The notes below the pieces were generated by a model. The model searched no databases. It had not been told where the DNA came from and was given only the letters and a program-made list of their open reading frames with translations. Position numbers and translations under genes: made by a program. From CAYTES01 sp964436935 (lineage in GTDB: Bacteria; Patescibacteriota; Gracilibacteria; UBA1369; UBA12473), in contig CAYTES010000032.1 in the NCBI GenBank assembly GCA_964436935.1, positions 1 to 16,004 on the forward strand: 16,004 bases of DNA, in the 5' to 3' direction. Below, piece after piece: positions 13,328 to 16,004 of this stretch (positions are counted from its first letter, which is position 1; every line of letters starts with the position of its first letter).

Positions 13328-14767
13328 TTAATATTTTACGAGATACTCATCCAATTCCCATTGGGAGATGGACATGCGGTAGCGATCCCATTCGTCCACT
13401 TTCGCGGCGTAGAAGTGTTCGAAGCAGTGTTCTCCAAGCGCCTCGCGAATGACGGAATTCTCTTTGAGCGCATCCAACGCCTCTTTCAAGTTGCTGGCCA
13501 CGGTTTTGATGTTACGGGTTTTCATTTCTTCCGGAGTCAATTCCCAGATATTGTCTTCAATCGGTTCCGGTGCCACCATTTTCTTTTTAATGCCATCCAA
13601 GCCGGCAGCCAACATCACGGCAAAAGCCAGGTAAGGATTGGCAGCTGGATCCGGGCAGCGGAGCTCGCAACGGGTGGCCTTGGGTGCCATCGCTGGCGTC
13701 ACCCGAGGCACACGAATGAGGGCGGAACGGTTGCGTTGTCCCCAAGCGGCATTCACGGGGGCTTCATACCCTACCACAAGCCGTTTGTAGGAGTTGACCG
13801 TGGGGTTGATGATCGCATTCAACGCATGAATGTGATGCAACTGTCCGGCCATGTATTGCGTGGCCAGCTCGGAAAGACCGTAGTATTTGGAATCTGCATC
13901 ATAAAAGTGATTCTTCCCATCTTCGAGAGAGGCCAAGGATTGATGAACATGCATACCGCTTCCGTTTATGCCGAAAATGGGCTTGGGCATGAAGGTGGCG
14001 TGGAGTCCCATGCGATGCGCAATCGTTTTTAAGGTCAGCTTAAACGAAACGGCGTTATCGGCGGTGCGGAGCGCATCTGCATATTTGAAGTCGATTTCAT
14101 GCTGTCCGGCCGCGACCTCGTGATGCAGCGCTTCCACCTCAATACCCATTTCGTCCAACGCAAAGGCCATCTGACGTCGGATTCGGAGTCCCAAGTCCGT
14201 GGTCTGATCGAAGTATCCCGCCGAATCATGAGGAATCGGGGCCCATTTCCCTTTGTCATCTTTTTGGAAGAGGAAGAATTCCAATTCAGGGCCGGTTTGC
14301 AGCATGTAGCCCAATTTTGCGGCTTCTTTGAGCTGTCGTTTGAGAATGTAGCGAGGATCTCCCTCGAAAGGAGTCCCGTCGGCCAGGTAGACGTCACAAA
14401 TCAAACGGGCGGTCACGTCCTCGCCATCCCGAGTCCAGGGCAAGACGGCAAACGTGTTGAGATCCGGCTTGAGGAACATGTCTGATTCCGTGATCCGAGT
14501 GAATCCATCAATCGAGGATCCATCAAACCAAGCGTTGTGGTCGATGGCATCTTCCAGTTTATGGATGGGAATCGTTACCGCCTTCATGATGCCGAAAATG
14601 TCGCAGAATTGCAGATCCACAAATTGGACGCCCTGCTCTTTACAGTGTTCCAAAACCACCTCTTTTGAGGCGTTCACACGAGGATATTTGGCATACATGT
14701 GCTCTCGGCGAACCGGGGAAATCCCGTTTTTGGAGCAGTAAGTGTCGGCGGCGGCATGAGCTTGCAT
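13328..14767 (-). CDS. glnA: Type I glutamine synthetase
   Basis: Makes glutamine from glutamate, ammonia and ATP; dodecamer in this family. 479 residues. Visible blocks include FVDLQFCDIFGIMKAVTIP and WFDGSSIDGFTRITESDMFLKPD in the beta-grasp domain, PELEFFLF and EVAAGQHEIDF (metal-site glutamates), NGSGMHVHQSL (active-site His), NPTVNSYKRLVVGYEAP, NRSALIRVPR (Arg), and DPAANPYLAFAVML. The adenylylation loop reads DNIWELTPEE with W408 where GSI-beta enzymes have the modified Tyr, so control by adenylylation is not possible and it falls with the shorter GSI-alpha class. The first 23 residues precede a second Met (14698, MYAKYPRVNAS) that fits the family start better; neither start has an SD. 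It is divergent from a TrmB-family regulator and ends at a shared terminator. Confidence 0.95.
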   Translation of the reverse strand: MQAHAAADTYCSKNGISPVRREHMYAKYPRVNASKEVVLEHCKEQGVQFVDLQFCDIFGIMKAVTIPIHKLEDAIDHNAWFDGSSIDGFTRITESDMFLKPDLNTFAVLPWTRDGEDVTARLICDVYLADGTPFEGDPRYILKRQLKEAAKLGYMLQTGPELEFFLFQKDDKGKWAPIPHDSAGYFDQTTDLGLRIRRQMAFALDEMGIEVEALHHEVAAGQHEIDFKYADALRTADNAVSFKLTLKTIAHRMGLHATFMPKPIFGINGSGMHVHQSLASLEDGKNHFYDADSKYYGLSELATQYMAGQLHHIHALNAIINPTVNSYKRLVVGYEAPVNAAWGQRNRSALIRVPRVTPAMAPKATRCELRCPDPAANPYLAFAVMLAAGLDGIKKKMVAPEPIEDNIWELTPEEMKTRNIKTVASNLKEALDALKENSVIREALGEHCFEHFYAAKVDEWDRYRMSISQWELDEYLVKY

Positions 14768-15048
14768 AGAAGGAGAAAATTAAAAAAATAAATAGAAAAA
14801 AGAAAAACTCAGGGAGGGGGGATAATTTGTTGTGATTTTTGGTAGATCCCCTAGAGAAAAATAATTTATCCTAGAGGATCCGAAGGCATGATTTTCCAAA
14901 ACGGGAAGAAACGCAAGCAAAGACCAAGGGGCTTTTTTAACCTGTAGAAAACCCCTGACAGAGCCTCTTGACCGAGAAGTGAAATTGAATTTATACTGAC
15001 TGCGGTTCGGCTTTGTCGAAAATTTCTACAGCAACTTTACATTGACAC
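14768..15048. promoter_or_regulatory. Divergent glnA/trmB regulatory gap
   Basis: The gap contains, from the glnA side, a purine-rich plus-strand tract (14768-14820), direct copies of CCTAGAG at 14850-14856 and 14870-14876 spaced exactly 20 bp, the second inside ATCC-TAGA-GGAT (14868-14879), an imperfect hairpin AGGGG...CCCCT (14927-14956), and the trmB promoter. The repeats, two helical turns apart, are candidate operators. No confident glnA promoter was found. Confidence 0.5.
14968..14997 (+). promoter_or_regulatory. Promoter of TrmB-family gene
   Basis: TTGACC (14968-14973, 5 of 6), 18-bp spacer, TATACT (14992-14997, 5 of 6). The leader to ATG 15049 is about 45 bases, without SD. Confidence 0.65.
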
Positions 15049-15792
15049 ATGGATTTGGAAGATGTTCTAACCGATTTAGGTTTGACCGATAAGGAGGCAA
15101 GGGTCTATTTATCCACCTTGGAGTTGGGGCCTTCACCGGCCTCCGATATCGCCTTGCGGTCAAAATTGAACCGGGTGAGTAGCTACGATATTTTAGAAAA
15201 ATTGATTCAAAAAGGATTTGTGAGCACCTACACTCATCAAAAGGTGAAGTTTTTTGCGGGAACCGATCCGGACTTGATCCGTTCCGATTACCGTCAAAAA
15301 TATCTCAATTTGAAGTCCGCCCTTCCCGATCTTAGGCGGCTTCACGGCAAAACATCGCATCCCAAAGTACGGTATTATGAGGGGATCGATTCCATTAAGA
15401 AAATCTATCTCGACACCCTCACCGCCAAAACCGAAATTTTAAACTACGCGGATTCCAAGTCGATCCGCGATCATTGGCCAAATTATGACAAAGAGTATGT
15501 GAGGCAGCGGGTGAAGAAAAAGATATACCTTCGGGGAATTTCACCGCGTGATGAGCATGGAGAAGCAGTGGTGGCCGCTAATTCGAAAAATTACCGTGAA
15601 ATCCGACTGGTGAATCCCGGAGAATTCTCCTTCGCGAACGAGATCAACATTTATGATGACAAGGTGGGCATCATCTCTTTTGGAAAGGAGGAGGTGTTGG
15701 GGATGTTGATTGAAAGTCAGGAAATTGCCGACACGCAAAGAGCCATCTTCATGATGGCGTGGGAGTTTGCGGGTTACAATTTGCGAACATGA
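15049..15792 (+). CDS. TrmB-family transcriptional regulator
   Basis: 247 residues. Residues 1-70 form a winged helix-turn-helix of TrmB type: MDLEDVLTDLGLTDKEARVYLSTLELGPSPASDIALRSKLNRVSSYDILEKLIQKGFVS, with the characteristic short opening helix, LTDKEARVYL, and the recognition helix around NRVSSYDILEKL. A linker with DYRQKYLNLKSALPDLRRL is a likely coiled-coil dimer helix, and the rest (HPKVRYYEGIDSIKKIYLDTLTAKTEILNYAD... INIYDDKVGIISFGKEEVLGMLIES) is the PLD-like C-terminal effector domain seen in short TrmB homologues. TrmB proteins are best known as sugar-responsive regulators in archaea; the ligand here is unknown. Its divergence from glnA suggests it may bind the shared gap and respond to nitrogen or carbon status, which is inference. 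Confidence 0.88.
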   Translation: MDLEDVLTDLGLTDKEARVYLSTLELGPSPASDIALRSKLNRVSSYDILEKLIQKGFVSTYTHQKVKFFAGTDPDLIRSDYRQKYLNLKSALPDLRRLHGKTSHPKVRYYEGIDSIKKIYLDTLTAKTEILNYADSKSIRDHWPNYDKEYVRQRVKKKIYLRGISPRDEHGEAVVAANSKNYREIRLVNPGEFSFANEINIYDDKVGIISFGKEEVLGMLIESQEIADTQRAIFMMAWEFAGYNLRT

Positions 15793-15811
15793 ATCTTCTC
15801 TCGAAGGGAGC

Positions 15812-15843
15812 GAAACCCGTCGGATCATGATTCTCCGGGTTTC
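15812..15843 (+). terminator. Probable terminator of TrmB-family gene
   Basis: GAAACCCG (15812-15819) pairs perfectly with CGGGTTTC (15836-15843) around a 16-base loop, 19 bases after the stop. The following TTCCTTG is only a partial T run, so termination would be moderate. Confidence 0.6.
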
Positions 15844-15897
15844 TTCCTTGAAATTCTCGTTTAGATTCTATTCACAAATTGTAACCTGGGAGAAGAT

Positions 15898-15969
15898 ATG
15901 AAGATAATTAAAAATCGCATCCTGTGGGTTTACACCGTGTGGCTCAAAAAATTTCAGCTCATTTTTTGA
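15898..15969 (+). CDS. Possible 23-residue hydrophobic/basic peptide
   Basis: GGGAG (15888-15892) is placed five bases before ATG 15898. The frame encodes a peptide starting MKIIKNRILWVYTVW and ending FQLIF before TGA 15967-15969. It is basic at the N-terminus and aromatic/hydrophobic after, like a tiny membrane peptide. Nothing else supports it: no homology, no clear promoter. The rest of the window to 16004 holds no gene I can see. Confidence 0.25.
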   Translation: MKIIKNRILWVYTVWLKKFQLIF

Positions 15970-16004
15970 TAAATTGCAAAGCGGAAAGGGGAATGACCAC
16001 CCGC

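Noticed and set aside
13310..14032. 240-residue plus-strand frame
   Set aside because: Antisense shadow of glnA starting within the shared terminator region; glnA motifs cover the whole stretch.

Overview
The window reads as a piece of a bacterial chromosome from the candidate phyla radiation (Patescibacteria), with Peregrinibacteria as my best guess. The reasons are an alanyl-tRNA synthetase that stops straight after its editing domain, a membrane-anchored DUF4012 protein paired with a DUF3352-like protein, a LemA-like protein, a TrmB-family regulator, and main genes that almost all lack a Shine-Dalgarno (SD) sequence. UGA is used as an ordinary stop (for example at the end of miaB), so this is not a lineage that reads UGA as glycine. 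The placement is inference from gene content; no rRNA is present.

Layout. 1-372: no convincing gene, several hairpins. 373-1698 (+): GT4-type glycosyltransferase carrying an odd repeat-bearing insert. 1695-2296 (-): a type II toxin-antitoxin module, with an intact ribbon-helix-helix antitoxin and a RelE/ParE toxin broken by a one-base frameshift; only the antitoxin appears as a full ORF. 2523-3038 (+): LemA-like membrane protein. 3120-4577 (+): MiaB tRNA methylthiotransferase. 4578-4805: convergent gap with palindromes. 4806-6674 (-): short AlaRS. 6805-7404 (+): unknown protein. 7405-7556: a micro-ORF with a strong SD and a strong terminator. 7557-11218 (+): two tightly coupled membrane-anchored proteins (DUF3352-like, DUF4012). 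11328-12287 (+): unknown protein behind the best sigma70-type promoter in the window. 12363-13274 (+): metallophosphoesterase. 13273-13311: bidirectional terminator. 13328-14767 (-): type I glutamine synthetase. 14768-15048: divergent regulatory gap. 15049-15792 (+): TrmB-family regulator. 15793-16004: hairpin and a possible 23-residue peptide.

Functionally the window mixes housekeeping (tRNA charging, tRNA modification, ammonia assimilation) with cell-surface functions (glycosyltransferase, LemA-like, DUF3352/DUF4012 pair) and one decaying toxin-antitoxin module. The divergent glnA/trmB arrangement suggests, but does not prove, that the regulator acts on the shared intergenic region. I do not see a complete new defence or mobile system. 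The most noteworthy items are the frameshifted toxin, a recurrent layout in which a -10 box lies 6-12 bases from the start codon (leaderless mRNAs), three micro-ORFs that carry the only good SD sequences, and three proteins of unknown or poorly known role (6805, 11328, and the 7557/9083 pair).
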